Assembly (NCBI GenBank): GCA_029852735.1
Contig: JAQQXO010000024.1
Coordinates: forward strand, 310,001-374,000
Source of the DNA: Persea americana
Lineage: Eukaryota > Streptophyta > Magnoliopsida > Laurales > Lauraceae
Length of the DNA: 64,000 nt
Reading direction: 5' to 3'
Part shown: positions 9,445 through 23,584 of the stretch, one piece after another
How the letters are laid out: the number at the start of each line of letters is the position of its first letter
Position numbering within the stretch: the first letter of the stretch is position 1
The notes under the pieces: generated by a model
The model's database searches: none
The model's input: only the letters and a program-made list of their open reading frames with translations
Told to the model about the DNA's origin: nothing
Position numbers and translations under genes: made by a program

Positions 9445-10469
9445 TTGGTTTTGAATGGTCTCAAGAAGAGTCCGGGCCTCATGAAGTCTCGTAGGGAGCG
9501 GCTGCTGGTGCTTTCTGCATTCAATAATTTCCTCCTTAGTACCACCCTAAACAAGGGAGTACCACTAATCTCTTCCGCCGAAGCCAACTGGACGACACTG
9601 CTGAAACCAGGCATTTTTAGCCAATAATTGAAGTATCGGAAATGAGATTTGACGGCAGGAGTTGCATTCAGCGACAAAAGAATAGGTGAATGATCAGATA
9701 GGCTTGGAGGCAGCACTTCATCCTTATCAGTCATGCAAGATGCATTGACAAGAACCCGGTCCAGCTTACATTCGATTCGGGAATCACCCATACTAGAATT
9801 AGACCAAGTAAAAGGAGAACCACATAATTTTAAGTCTAGCAAGCCTGCCTCTTGAATACAGTCATTGAATTCATGAAGCGCCGAAGCTCTTGGGCTCGCC
9901 CCTCCTGTTTTCTTCATGGCTCCATCGAATAGTGTTAAAGCCAACGGCAACTACCCAAGGCCGTGTGCAGTTATTCTTTGAAACAAGTGATTGCCAGAGC
10001 TCCCTTCTTTGGATATAGCTGTTGTGTCCATAGCAAGGAGAGAAGAATAACTGAACAGTAGCAAACCTGATATCACAATGAATGAGCTGTGCTTCCACAT
10101 CAAGAACTTGAAGAGTAACAACCCTAGGGTTCCATAGCAGCCAAATCCGAGTAGAGGAGCAAATATTAGCATTAGAAAACTCCAACCATCCATTCGGTGT
10201 AATAGAACTTTTAAGACAGTGTGAAGATGAACGCTTAATTTTTTATTCCAAGAGAGCAACTAGAGAGGCCTTAACAGAAAGAATTTTTCGTCTAACTTCA
10301 AGCTGCATAGCAGGTCTGTTGAGGCGCCTTACGTTCCATATCAGAATCGTCATGAAGACCGATGCTTGGTTCCTTCTCCTTGATACGCATGAACTGGTAT
10401 AATTTTTTCACTTGAGCTTGAAGGAGCCATCTCAGGAAGAAGGCTTTTACCTAAATGATGAATCGATGT
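8564..10469 (-). mobile_element. L1-type LINE fragment, antisense (unit 3)
   Basis: Junctions as in unit 1. The EN C-terminal frame at 9441-9950 has the block I residues L25, L37 and L40 with no private amino-acid change. Confidence 0.93.
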
Positions 10470-12037
10470 AATCCCACGCATTGCTTTCCTAACCCTAGAA
10501 TCACGTAAAACTCATTTTGAAGGAAAACGCAGCTCGGAATATCTTAAAATGCATATTTCAGCCTAGAATCGTAGGAAATGCATCTCAAACCAAACTTGGA
10601 GACAACACCCCCCTGAAATACTTTAGAATCATCAATGACGCGTTTCTATCAAAATATAGGCTACTGATTGCAAGAAATACAGGTTTCAATCGAAAAATGC
10701 ACAAAACCCCAGGACGTTAGTTCCCATGCCCGAATTTTCCTGAGTCCCGTCTTAAAGGAAAAAAGGATTCCCGGAACTTCCCAGAGCGCTTCATTCAACC
10801 GAGGACTTCTTGAAATGCGGTTTGGAGCCAGTGGTTTCGTTGACCCACCATGAACGAGGTTTCGTAATAAAATAGAATAGGAACCGCCCGAAGCACGTAT
10901 TTCAGACCTGAACAACCCAGAAGCCCATCTAATGCATTCCTTCCCCTTGAATCGCCTGAAACGCATTTGAAAACGAAAAGTATCTCAGATTATCCTGAAA
11001 TGCATATTTCAGTATAAAATCGTTGTAAACACAATTCGAACAAAAGACTAGACCGTAATACCCTGATATGACCTAGAATCAACCGGCACGCGCTTGTACC
11101 CAAATACGGGCGATTGATTGCGCATGATTCTTTTGCCAGTCAGAAACATGGCGGAATCCCACGATATTCGCTCTTCAGCCCTATTTTTCCTGAAACCCGT
11201 TTTAAAGTAAAAGACACCAAAGAATTTCAAGAGCGCGTCTCCAAACTATGAATAGCGTGAGATGAGGTTCGCAGCCTACAATTTCGCAGATCCACCTAGA
11301 ATCTCGAACGAACCGCCCGAAATACGGATCTCGGTCTAAAACAACCTTGAAACCCCTGCAATGCATTCGTAACCCTAGAATCGCTCGAAAGACATTTGCA
11401 GACAAAACGTGTCTCAGAATATCCTAAATCGTGTTTTTCGGCCTAAAATCGTATGAAACGCATCACAGACCAAGAGACCAAATAGGAACACCCCGAAACG
11501 CCCAGTAATCATCCAACACGCGTTTTTATCTAAATAGAGGCTCTCGATCGCACGAGATGCGGCTTCCGAAGGGAAACGGCTCTGAATCCCACGAGATTAG
11601 CTGTCAAGCACTAATTTGCCTGAAACCCGTTTTGAAGTAAAAAAAAAAAAAATCAAACTATTTTCCAGAGCACATCATCCAACCACCGCGACCTGCTCGA
11701 AACGCGGTTTACGGCCTACATTTCCCAAGTGGCGCTTAAAATCCGGAACAAACTGCGCGACAGACGGGATTCATTCTTAAGAGACCTTGAATCCCACGCA
11801 TTACTTTCCTAACCCTAGAATCACGTGAAACTCATTTTGAAGGAAACCGCAGCTCGAAATATCTTAAAATGCATATTTCAGCCTAGAATCGTATGAAATG
11901 CATTTCAAACCAAACGTGGAGACAAAACCCCCCCTGATATACGCTAGAATCGTCAATGACGCGTTTCTATCAAAATATAGGCTACTGATTGCAAGAAATA
12001 CAGCTTTCAATCGAAAACGGCACGAAACCCCATGAGA

Positions 12038-12979
12038 TTAGTTCCCATGCCCGTATTTGCCTGATTCCCCTCTCAAAGGAAAATGGATTCCCATAACTGG
12101 AAATCGGAAACACCTTAGTGCTGCCTCAAGGAATTCTAGCACGACACTATCATAAGCTTTTGCCAGATCAATCTTGACACACATACGGGGAGTCCCTCTC
12201 GAAAGATGAAAATTATGGTTCAAATCTTGTGCCACAAGGATATTGTCAGCAATACTCCGCCCAGGAATGAAAGCCGATTGCATCGGACTCAGAAGTTTCC
12301 CAATAACTGGCTTCAATCTATGCACCAAGATTCGACTAATAATTTTATACAGCTCATTTGTCAATGAGATAGGCTGAAATTTATCTGGGGATGTGGCATT
12401 TTCACTCTTTGGGACAAGAACTATAAAAGCGGCCTTTAACCGATTTAGCATCTGCCCAAGCTTAAAGAAATCCGTAATGGCTTCACAGACATCATTCCCA
12501 ATTATAGGCCAAAACACCTTAAAGAAATGAGCATTAAAACCATCTGGCCCAGGAGCCTTATTTGGATTGGAAGCTTTGATCACCTCCTCAATCTCTGAAA
12601 CTGCTACTGGAAGTTTTAGGCTCTCAGCATCTTCATCAGACACGTAATTAGAAGGACTAATATAAGAGAGGTCCGGCTGGTGCATATCAACAGTAGGCCC
12701 AAGAAGATTAGAGAAGTAAGATACTAAGACTGCAGCAATACCTTGTGGCTCAGAGAAAGTATTACCTTCCGCGTCTGTGATTTGTGAAATGAATGAATGA
12801 GCATGTCTCGCACGCAATAACCTGTAAAAATATTTAGAATTTCCATCCCCAAGGTTCACAGCAAGGTCCCGCGAGCGCTGCTTGTGCATGCTTTCCTCTG
12901 CTAGACTTAATGAATCAAGACCGGTTCTTGCGAACCGTTCTTCTGCCTGGAGGGTAATATTATATGGATCTGTACTCAT
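12038..12979 (-). pseudogene. LINE RT fragment (unit 4)
   Basis: 313 codons, identical in protein to units 2 and 3. Confidence 0.92.
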
Positions 12980-14004
12980 TTGGTTTTGAATGGTCTCAAG
13001 AAGAGTCCGGGCCTCATGAAGTCTCGTAGGGAGCGGCTGCTGGTGCTTTCTGCATTCAATAATTTCCTCCTTAGTACCACCCTAAACAAGGGAGTACCAC
13101 TAATCTCTTCCGCCGAAGCCAACTGGACGACACTGCTGAAACCAGGCATTTTTAGCCAATAATTGAAGTATCGGAAATGAGATTTGACGGCAGGAGTTGC
13201 ATTCAGCGACAAAAGAATAGGTGAATGATCAGATAGGCTTGGAGGCAGCACTTCATCCTTATCAGTCATGCAAGATGCATTGACAAGAACCCGGTCCAGC
13301 TTACATTCGATTCGGGAATCACCCATACTAGAATTAGACCAAGTAAAAGGAGAACCACATAATTTTAAGTCTAGCAAGCCTGCCTCTTGAATACAGTCAT
13401 TGAATTCATGAAGCGCCGAAGCTCTTGGGCTCGCCCCTCCTGTTTTCTTCATGGCTCCATCGAATAGTGTTAAAGCCAACGGCAACTACCCAAGGCCGTG
13501 TGCAGTTATTCTTTGAAACAAGTGATTGCCAGAGCTCCCTTCTTTGGATATAGCTGTTGTGTCCATAGCAAGGAGAGAAGAATAACTGAACAGTAGCAAA
13601 CCTGATATCACAATGAATGAGCTGTGCTTCCACATCAAGAACTTGAAGAGTAACAACCCTAGGGTTCCATAGCAGCCAAATCCGAGTAGAGGAGCAAATA
13701 TTAGCATTAGAAAACTCCAACCATCCATTCGGTGTAATAGAACTTTTAAGACAGTGTGAAGATGAACGCTTAATTTTTTATTCCAAGAGAGCAACTAGAG
13801 AGGCCTTAACAGAAAGAATTTTTCGTCTAACTTCAAGCTGCATAGCAGGTCTGTTGAGGCGCCTTACGTTCCATATCAGAATCGTCATGAAGACCGATGC
13901 TTGGTTCCTTCTCCTTGATACGCATGAACTGGTATAATTTTTTCACTTGAGCTTGAAGGAGCCATCTCAGGAAGAAGGCTTTTACCTAAATGATGAATCG
14001 ATGT
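12099..14004 (-). mobile_element. L1-type LINE fragment, antisense (unit 4)
   Basis: Junctions as in unit 1. The EN C-terminal frame at 12976-13485 has the same protein as in unit 3. Confidence 0.93.
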
Positions 14005-15571
14005 AATCCCACGCATTGCTTTCCTAACCCTAGAATCACGTAAAACTCATTTTGAAGGAAAACGCAGCTCGGAATATCTTAAAATGCATATTTCAGCCTA
14101 GAATCGTAGGAAATGCATCTCAAACCAAACTTGGAGACAACACCCCCCTGAAATACTTTAGAATCATCAATGACGCGTTTCTATCAAAATATAGGCTACT
14201 GATTGCAAGAAATACAGGTTTCAATCGAAAAATGCACAAAACCCCAGGACGTTAGTTCCCATGCCCGAATTTTCCTGAGTCCCGTCTTAAAGGAAAAAAG
14301 GATTCCCGGAACTTCCCAGAGCGCTTCATTCAACCGAGGACTTCTTGAAATGCGGTTTGGAGCCAGTGGTTTCGTTGACCCACCATGAACGAGGTTTCGT
14401 AATAAAATAGAATAGGAACCGCCCGAAGCACGTATTTCAGACCTGAACAACCCAGAAGCCCATCTAATGCATTCCTTCCCCTTGAATCGCCTGAAACGCA
14501 TTTGAAAACGAAAAGTATCTCAGATTATCCTGAAATGCGTATTTCAGTATAAAATCGTTGTAAACACAATTCGAACAAAAGACTAGACCGTAATACCCTG
14601 ATATGACCTAGAATCAACCGGCACGCGCTTGTACCCAAATACGGGCGATTGATTGCGCATGATTCTTTTGCCAGTCAGAAACATGGCGGAATCCCACGAT
14701 ATTCGCTCTTCAGCCCTATTTTTCCTGAAACCCGTTTTAAAGTAAAAGACACCAAAGAATTTCAAGAGCGCGTCTCCAAACTATGAATAGCGTGAGATGA
14801 GGTTCGCAGCCTACAATTTCGCAGATCCACCTAGAATCTCGAACGAACCGCCCGAAATACGGATCTCGGTCTAAAACAACCTTGAAACCCCTGCAATGCA
14901 TTCGTAACCCTAGAATCGCTCGAAAGACATTTGCAGACAAAACGTGTCTCAGAATATCCTAAATCGTGTTTTTCGGCCTAAAATCGTATGAAACGCATCA
15001 CAGACCAAGAGACCAAATAGGAACACCCCGAAACGCCCAGTAATCATCCAACACGCGTTTTTATCTAAATAGAGGCTCTCGATCGCACGAGATGCGGCTT
15101 CCGAAGGGAAACGGCTCTGAATCCCACGAGATTAGCTGTCAAGCACTAATTTGCCTGAAACCCGTTTTGAAGTAAAAAAAAAAAAATCAAACTATTTTCC
15201 AGAGCACATCATCCAACCACCGCGACCTGCTCGAAACGCGGTTTACGGCCTACATTTCCCAAGTGGCGCTTAAAATCCGGAACAAACTGCGCGACAGACG
15301 GGATTCATTCTTAAGAGACCTTGAATCCCACGCATTACTTTCCTAACCCTAGAATCACGTGAAACTCATTTTGAAGGAAACCGCAGCTCGGAATATCTTA
15401 AAATGCATATTTCAGCCTAGAATCGTATGAAATGCATTTCAAACCAAACGTGGAGACAAAACCCCCCCTGATATACGCTAGAATCGTCAATGACGCGTTT
15501 CTATCAAAATATAGGCTACTGATTGCAAGAAATACAGCTTTCAATCGAAAACGGCACGAAACCCCATGAGA

Positions 15572-16513
15572 TTAGTTCCCATGCCCGTATTTGCCTGATT
15601 CCCCTCTCAAAGGAAAATGGATTCCCATAACTGGAAATCGGAAACACCTTAGTGCTGCCTCAAGGAATTCTAGCACGACACTATCATAAGCTTTTGCCAG
15701 ATCAATCTTGACACACATACGGGGAGTCCCTCTCGAAAGATGAAAATTATGGTTCAAATCTTGTGCCACAAGGATATTGTCAGCAATACTCCGCCCAGGA
15801 ATGAAAGCCGATAGCATCGGACTCAGAAGTTTCCCAATAACTGGCTTCAATCTATGCACCAAGATTCGACTAATAATTTTATACAGCTCATTTGTCAATG
15901 AGATAGGCTGAAATTTATCTGGGGATGTGGCATTTTCACTCTTTGGGACAAGAACTATAAAAGCGGCCTTTAACCGATTTAGCATCTGCCCAAGCTTAAA
16001 GAAATCCGCAATGGCTTCACAGACATCATTCCCAATTATAGGCCAAAACACCTTAAAGAAATGAGCATTAAAACCATCTGGCCCAGGAGCCTTATTTGGA
16101 TTGGAAGCTTTGATCACCTCCTCAATCTCTGAAACTGCTACTGGAAGTTTTAGGCTCTCAGCATCTTCATCAGACACGTAATTAGAAGGACTAATATAAC
16201 AGAGGTCCGGCTGGTGCATATCAACAGTAGGCCCAAGAAGATTAGAGAAGTAAGATACTAAGACCGCAGCAATACCTTGTGGCTCAGAGAAAGTATTACC
16301 TTCCGCGTCTGTGATTTGTGAAATGAATGAATGAGCATGTCTCGCACGCAATAACCTGTAAAAATATTTAGAATTTCCATCCCCAAGGTTCACAGCAAGG
16401 TCCCGCGAGCGCTGCTTGTGCATGCTTTCCTCTGCTAGACTTAATGAATCAAGACCGGTTCTTGCGAACCGTTCTTCTGCCTGGAGGGTAATATTATATG
16501 GATCTGTACTCAT
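15572..16513 (-). pseudogene. LINE RT fragment (unit 5)
   Basis: 313 codons. Private changes: Ser105 to Cys, Ile168-Thr169 to Ile-Ala, and Gln234 to Leu in the QSAFIPGR motif. Changes in conserved positions show loss of constraint. Confidence 0.92.
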
Positions 16514-17538
16514 TTGGTTTTGAATGGTCTCAAGAAGAGTCCGGGCCTCATGAAGTCTCGTAGGGAGCGGCTGCTGGTGCTTTCTGCATTCAATAATTTC
16601 CTCCTTAGTACCACCCTAAACAAGGGAGTACCACTAATCTCTTCCGCCGAAGCCAACTGGACGACACTGCTGAAACCAGGCATTTTTAGCCAATAATTGA
16701 AGTATCGGAAATGAGATTTGACGGCAGGAGTTGCATTCAGCGACAAAAGAATAGGTGAATGATCAGATAGGCTTGGAGGCAGCACTTCATCCTTATCAGT
16801 CATGCAAGATGCATTGACAAGAACCTGGTCCAGCTTACATTCGATTCGGGAATCACCCATACTAGAATTAGACCAAGTAAAAGGAGAACCACATAATTTT
16901 AAGTCTAGCAAGCCTGCCTCTTGAATACAGTCATTGAATTCATGAAGCGCCGAAGCTCTTGGGCTCGCCCCTCCTGTTTTCTTCATGGCTCCATCGAATA
17001 GTGTTAAAGCCAACGGCAACTACCCAAGGCCGTGTGCAGTTATTCTTTGAAACAAGTGATTGCCAGAGCTCCCTTCTTTGGATATAGCTGTTGTGTCCAT
17101 AGCAAGGAGAGAAGAATAACTGAACAGTAGCAAACCTGATATCACAATGAATGAGCTGTGCTTCCACATCAAGAACTTGAAGAGTAACAACCCTAGGGTT
17201 CCATAGCAGCCAAATCCGAGTAGAGGAGCAAATATTAGCATTAGAAAACTCCAACCATCCATTCGGTGTAATAGAACTTTTAAGACAGTGTGAAGATGAA
17301 CGCTTAATTTTTTATTCCAAGAGAGCAACTAGAGAGGCCTTAACAGAAAGAATTTTTCGTCTAACTTCAAGCTGCATAGCAGGTCTGTTGAGGCGCCTTA
17401 CGTTCCATATCAGAATCGTCATGAAGACCGATGCTTGGTTCCTTCTCCTTGATACGCATGAACTGGTATAATTTTTTCACTTGAGCTTGAAGGAGCCATC
17501 TCAGGAAGAAGGCTTTTACCTAAATGATGAATCGATGT
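15633..17538 (-). mobile_element. L1-type LINE fragment, antisense (unit 5)
   Basis: Junctions as in unit 1. The EN C-terminal frame at 16510-17019 has a private Arg65 to Gln change in the otherwise constant KLDR motif, produced by a CpG transition. Confidence 0.93.
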
Positions 17539-18932
17539 AATCCCACGCATTGCTTTCCTAACCCTAGAATCACGTAAAACTCATTTTGAAGGAAAACGCA
17601 GCTCGGAATATCTTAAAATGCATATTTCAGCCTAGAATCGTAGGAAATGCATCTCAAACCAAACTTGGAGACAACACCCCCCTGAAATACTTTAGAATCA
17701 TCAATGACGCGTTTCTATCAAAATATAGGCTACTGATTGCAAGAAATACAGGTTTCAATCGAAAAATGCACAAAACCCCAGGACGTTAGTTCCCATGCCC
17801 GAATTTTCCTGAGTCCCGTCTTAAAGGAAAAAAGGATTCCCGGAACTTCCCAGAGCGCTTCATTCAACCGAGGACTTCTTGAAATGCGGTTTGGAGCCGG
17901 TGGTTTCGTTGACCCACCATGAACGAGGTTTCGTAATAAAATAGAATAGGAACCGCCCGAAGCACGTATTTCAGACCTGAACAACCCAGAAGCCCATCTA
18001 ATGCATTCCTTCCCCTTGAATCGCCTGAAACGCATTTGAAAACGAAAAGTATCTCAGATTATCCTGAAATGCGTATTTCAGTATAAAATCGTTGTAAACA
18101 CAATTCGAACAAAAGACTAGACCGTAATACCCTGATATGACCTAGAATCAACCGGCACGCGCTTGTACCCAAATACGGGCGATTGATTGCGCATGATTCT
18201 TTTGCCAGTCAGAAACTTGGCGGAATCCCACGATATTCGCTCTTCAGCCCTATTTTTCCTGAAACCCGTTTTAAAGTAAAAGACACCAAAGAATTTCAAG
18301 AGCGCGTCTCCAAACTATGAATAGCGTGAGATGAGGTTTGCAGCCTACAATTTCGCAGATCCACCTAGAATCTCGAACGAACAGCCCGAAATACGGATCT
18401 CGGTCTAAAACAACCTTGAAACCCCTGCAATGCATTCGTAACCCTAGAATCGCTCGAAAGACATTTGCAGACAAAACGTGTCTCAGAATATCCTAAATCG
18501 TGTTTTTCGGCCTAAAATCGTATGAAACGCATCACAGACCAAGAGACCAAATAGGAACACCCCGAAACGCCCAGTAATCATCCAACACGCGTTTTTATCT
18601 AAATAGAGGCTCTCGATCGCACGAGATGCGGCTTCCGAAGGGAAACGGCTCTGAATCCCACGAGATTAGCTGTCAAGCACTAATTTGCCTGAAACCCGTT
18701 TTGAAGTAAAAAAAAAAAAAATCAAACTATTTTCCAGAGCACATCATCCGACCACCGCGACCTGCTCGAAACGCGGTTTACGGCCTACATTTCCCAAGTG
18801 GCGCTTAAAATCCGGAACAAACTGCGCGACAGACGGGATTCATTCTTAAGAGACCTTGAATCCCACGCATTACTTTCCTAACCCTAGAATCACTTGAAAC
18901 TCATTTTGAAGGAAACCGCAGCTCGGAATATC

Positions 18933-20048
18933 TTAAAATGCATATTTCAGCCTAGAATCGTATGAAATGCATTTCAAACCAAACGTGGAGACAAAACCCC
19001 CCCTGATATACGCTAGAATCGTCAATGACGCGTTTCTATCAAAATATAGGCTACTGATTGCAAGAAATACAGCTTTCAATCGAAAACGGCACGAAACCCC
19101 ATGAGATTTGTTCCCATGCCCGTATTTGCCTGATTCCCCTCTCAAAGGAAAATGGATTCCCATAACTGGAAATCGGAAACACCTTAGTGCTGCCTCAAGG
19201 AATTCTAGCACGACACTATCATAAGCTTTTGCCAGATCAATCTTGACACACATACGGGGAGTCCCTCTCGAAAGATGAAAATTATGGTTCAAATCTTGTG
19301 CCACAAGGATATTGTCAGCAATACTCCGCCCAGGAATGAAAGCCGATTGCATCGGACTCAGAAGGTTCCCAATAACTGGCTTCAATCTATGCACCAAGAT
19401 TCGACTAATAATTTTATACAGCTCATTTGTCAATGAGATAGGCTGAAATTTTTCTGGGGATGTGGCATTTTCACTCTTTCGGACAAGAACTATAAAAGCG
19501 GCCTTTAACCGATTTAGCATCTGCCCAAGCTTAAAGAAATCCGTAACGGCTTCACAGGCATCATTCCCAATTATAGGCCAAAACACCTTAAAGAAATGAG
19601 CATTAAAACCATCTGGCCCAGGAGCCTTATTTGGATTGGAAGCTTTGATCACCTCCTCAATCTCTGAAACTGCTACTGGAAGTTTTAGGCTCTCAGCATC
19701 TTCATCAGACACGTAATTAGAAGGACTAATATAAGAGAGGTCCGGCTGGTGCATATCAACAGTAGGCCCAAGAAGATTAGAGAAGTAAGATACTAAGACT
19801 GCAGCAATACCTTGTGGCTCAGAGAAAGTATTACCTTCCGCGTCTGTGATTTGTGAAATGAATGAATGAGCATGTCTCGCACGCAATAACCTGTAAAAAT
19901 ATTTAGAATTTCCATCCCCAAGGTTCACAGCAAGGTCCCGCGAGCGCTGCTTGTGCATGCTTTCCTCTGCTAGACTTAATGAATCAAGACCGGTTCTTGC
20001 GAACCGTTCTTCTGCCTGGAGGGTAATATTATATGGATCTGTACTCAT
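18933..20048 (-). pseudogene. LINE RT fragment with readthrough into satellite (unit 6)
   Basis: The TAA that ends this frame in block I is changed to AAA, so the frame runs on to 371 codons, the last 77 or so being satellite M3. Changes in the RT part: Val164 to Ala, Pro190 to Arg in the conserved LVPK motif, Asp199 to Glu and Lys228 to Asn. The extension is not evidence of a real protein. Confidence 0.92.
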
Positions 20049-21073
20049 TTGGTTTTGAATGGTCTCAAGAAGAGTCCGGGCCTCATGAAGTCTCGTAGGG
20101 AGCGGCTGCTGGTGCTTTCTGCATTCAATAATTTCCTCCTTAGTACCACCCTAAACAAGGGAGTACCACTAATCTCTTCCGCCGAAGCCAACTGGACGAC
20201 ACTGCTGAAACCAGGCATTTTTAGCCAATAATTGAAGTATCGGAAATGAGATTTGACGGCAGGAGTTGCATTCAGCGACAAAAGAATAGGTGAATGATCA
20301 GATGGGCTTGGAGGCAGCACTTCATCCTTATCAGTCATGCAAGATGCATTGACAAGAACCCGGTCCAGCTTACATTCAATTCGGGAATCACCCATACTAG
20401 AATTAGACCAAGTAAAAGGAGAACCACATAATTTTACGTCTAGGAAGCCTGCCTCTTGAATACAGTCATTGAATTCATGAATCGCCGAAGCTCTTGGGCT
20501 CGCCCCTCCTGTTTTCTTCATGGCTCCATCGAATAGTGTTAAAGCCAACGGCAACTACCCAAGGCCGTGTGCAGTTATTCTTTGAAACAAGTGATTGCCA
20601 GAGCTCCCTTCTTTGGATATAGCTGTTGTGTCCATAGCAAGGAGAGAAGAATAACTGAACAGTAGCAAACCTGATATCACAATGAATGAGCTGTGCTTCC
20701 ACATCAAGAACTTGAAGAGTAACAACCCTAGGGTTCCATAGCAGCCAAATCCGAGTAGAGGAGCAAATATTAGCATTAGAAAACTCCAACCATCCATTCG
20801 GTGTAATAGAACTTTTAAGACAGTGTGAAGATGAACGCTTAATTTTTTATTCCAAGAGAGCAACTAGAGAGGCCTTAACAGAAAGAATTTTTCGTCTAAC
20901 TTCAAGCTGCATAGCAGGTCTGTTGAGGCGCCTTACGTTCCATATCAGAATCGTCATGAAGACCGATGCTTGGTTCCTTCTCCTTGATACGCATGAACTG
21001 GTATAATTTTTTCACTTGAGCTTGAAGGAGCCATCTCAGGAAGAAGGCTTTTACCTAAATGATGAATCGATGT
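19168..21073 (-). mobile_element. L1-type LINE fragment, antisense (unit 6)
   Basis: Junctions as in unit 1. The EN C-terminal frame at 20045-20554 shows the block II combination I25, F37, V40 and P84; the last change sits just before the catalytic SDH. Confidence 0.93.
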
Positions 21074-22468
21074 AATCCCACGCATTGCTTTCCTAACCCT
21101 AGAATCACGTAAAACTCATTTTGAAGGAAAACGCAGCTCGGAATATCTTAAAATGCATATTTCAGCCTAGAATCGTAGGAAATGCATCTCAAACCAAACT
21201 TGGAGACAACACCCCCCTGAAATACTTTAGAATCATCAATGACGCGTTTCTATCAAAATATAGGCTACTGATTGCAAGAAATACAGGTTTCAATCGAAAA
21301 ATGCACAAAACCCCAGGACGTTAGTTCCCATGCCCGAATTTTCCTGAGTCCCGTCTTAAAGGAAAAAAGGATTCCCGGAACTTCCCAGAGCGCTTCATTC
21401 AACCGAGGACTTCTTGAAATGCGGTTTGGAGCCGGTGGTTTCGTTGACCCACCATGAACGAGGTTTCGTAATAAAATAGAATAGGAACCGCCCGAAGCAC
21501 GTATTTCAGACCTGAACAACCCAGAAGCCCATCTAATGCATTCCTTCCCCTTGAATCGCCTGAAACGCATTTGAAAACGAAAAGTATCTCAGATTATCCT
21601 GAAATGCGTATTTCAGTATAAAATCGTTGTAAACACAATTCGAACAAAAGACTAGACCGTAATACCCTGATATGACCTAGAATCAACCGGCACGCGCTTG
21701 TACCCAAATACGGGCGATTGATTGCGCATGATTCTTTTGCCAGTCAGAAACTTGGCGGAATCCCACGATATTCGCTCTTCAGCCCTATTTTTCCTGAAAC
21801 CCGTTTTAAAGTAAAAGACACCAAAGAATTTCAAGAGCGCGTCTCCAAACTATGAATAGCGTGAGATGAGGTTTGCAGCCTACAATTTCGCAGATCCACC
21901 TAGAATCTCGAACGAACAGCCCGAAATACGGATCTCGGTCTAAAACAACCTTGAAACCCCTGCAATGCATTCGTAACCCTAGAATCGCTCGAAAGACATT
22001 TGCAGACAAAACGTGTCTCAGAATATCCTAAATCGTGTTTTTCGGCCTAAAATCGTATGAAACGCATCACAGACCAAGAGACCAAATAGGAACACCCCGA
22101 AACGCCCAGTAATCATCCAACACGCGTTTTTATCTAAATAGAGGCTCTCGATCGCACGAGATGCGGCTTCCGAAGGGAAACGGCTCTGAATCCCACGAGA
22201 TTAGCTGTCAAGCACTAATTTGCCTGAAACCCGTTTTGAAGTAAAAAAAAAAAAAAATCAAACTATTTTCCAGAGCACATCATCCGACCACCGCGACCTG
22301 CTCGAAACGCGGTTTACGGCCTACATTTCCCAAGTGGCGCTTAAAATCCGGAACAAACTGCGCGACAGACGGGATTCATTCTTAAGAGACCTTGAATCCC
22401 ACGCATTACTTTCCTAACCCTAGAATCACGTGAAACTCATTTTGAAGGAAACCGCAGCTCGGAATATC

Positions 22469-23584
22469 TTAAAATGCATATTTCAGCCTAGAATCGTATG
22501 AAATGCATTTCAAACCAAACGTGGAGACAAAACCCCCCCTGATATACGCTAGAATCGTCAATGACGCGTTTCTATCAAAATATAGGCTACTGATTGCAAG
22601 AAATACAGCTTTCAATCGAAAACGGCACGAAACCCCATGAGATTTGTTCCCATGCCCGTATTTGCCTGATTCCCCTCTCAAAGGAAAATGGATTCCCATA
22701 ACTGGAAATCGGAAACACCTTAGTGCTGCCTCAAGGAATTCTAGCACGACACTATCATAAGCTTTTGCCAGATCAATCTTGACACACATACGGGGAGTCC
22801 CTCTCGAAAGATGAAAATTATGGTTCAAATCTTGTGCCACAAGGATATTGTCAGCAATACTCCGCCCAGGAATGAAAGCCGATTGCATCGGACTCAGAAG
22901 GTTCCCAATAACTGGCTTCAATCTATGCACCAAGATTCGACTAATAATTTTATACAGCTCATTTGTCAATGAGATAGGCTGAAATTTTTCGGGGGATGTG
23001 GCATTTTCACTCTTTCGGACAAGAACTATAAAAGCGGCCTTTAACCGATTTAGCATCTGCCCAAGCTTAAAGAAATCCGTAACGGCTTCACAGGCATCAT
23101 TCCCAATTATAGGCCAAAACACCTTAAAGAAATGAGCATTAAAACCATCTGGCCCAGGAGCCTTATTTGGATTGGAAGCTTTGATCACCTCCTCAATCTC
23201 TGAAACTGCTACTGGAAGTTTTAGGCTCTCAGCATCTTCATCAGACACGTAATTAGAAGGACTAATATAAGAGAGGTCCGGCTGGTGCATATCAACAGTA
23301 GGCCCAAGAAGATTAGAGAAGTAAGATACTAAGACTGCAGCAATACCTTGTGGCTCAGAGAAAGTATTACCTTCCGCGTCTGTGATTTGTGAAATGAATG
23401 AATGAGCATGTCTCGCACGCAATAACCTGTAAAAATATTTAGAATTTCCATCCCCAAGGTTCACAGCAAGGTCCCGCGAGCGCTGCTTGTGCATGCTTTC
23501 CTCTGCTAGACTTAATGAATCAAGACCGGTTCTTGCGAACCGTTCTTCTGCCTGGAGGGTAATATTATATGGATCTGTACTCAT
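22469..23584 (-). pseudogene. LINE RT fragment with readthrough (unit 7)
   Basis: 371 codons with the same protein as unit 6; the additional base change near 22990 is silent. Confidence 0.92.

Larger units (their letters stand above)
7423..10957. repeat. Array unit 3 (3,535 bp), block I
   Basis: A-run of 14. Private change AAATACAACTTTC in M3 (others AAATACAGCTTTC, or AAATACATC in unit 16). CTCGAAATATC is shared with units 2 and 4. Confidence 0.98.
10958..14492. repeat. Array unit 4 (3,535 bp), block I
   Basis: A-run of 14. Private CpG transition in M1: GAAATGCATATTTCAG where other units have GAAATGCGTATTTCAG. Confidence 0.98.
14493..18026. repeat. Array unit 5 (3,534 bp), block I with a block II end
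   Basis: A-run of 13. M1, M2 and the LINE piece are block I in type, but M4 already carries GAGCCGGTGG (at about 17894), the variant otherwise found only in the M4 of units 6-9. The block I/II exchange point therefore lies inside this unit. Confidence 0.98.
18027..21561. repeat. Array unit 6 (3,535 bp), block II founder type
   Basis: A-run of 14. Block II markers: GAACAGCCCG in M1 (others GAACCGCCCG), CATCCGACC in M2, GATTTGTTCCC in M3, GAGCCGGTGG in M4. From here to unit 18, M1 has AACTTGGCGG and GGTTTGCAG in place of AACATGGCGG and GGTTCGCAG. Private: CACTTGAAAC at the M2/M3 join. It lacks the later block II markers of units 7-9. Confidence 0.98.

Noticed and set aside
22220..22417. 65-codon plus-strand frame in M2 of units 7, 8, 9, 14, 15 and 18
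   Set aside because: It appears only where the A-run is exactly 15, so it is created by slippage and is not a gene.
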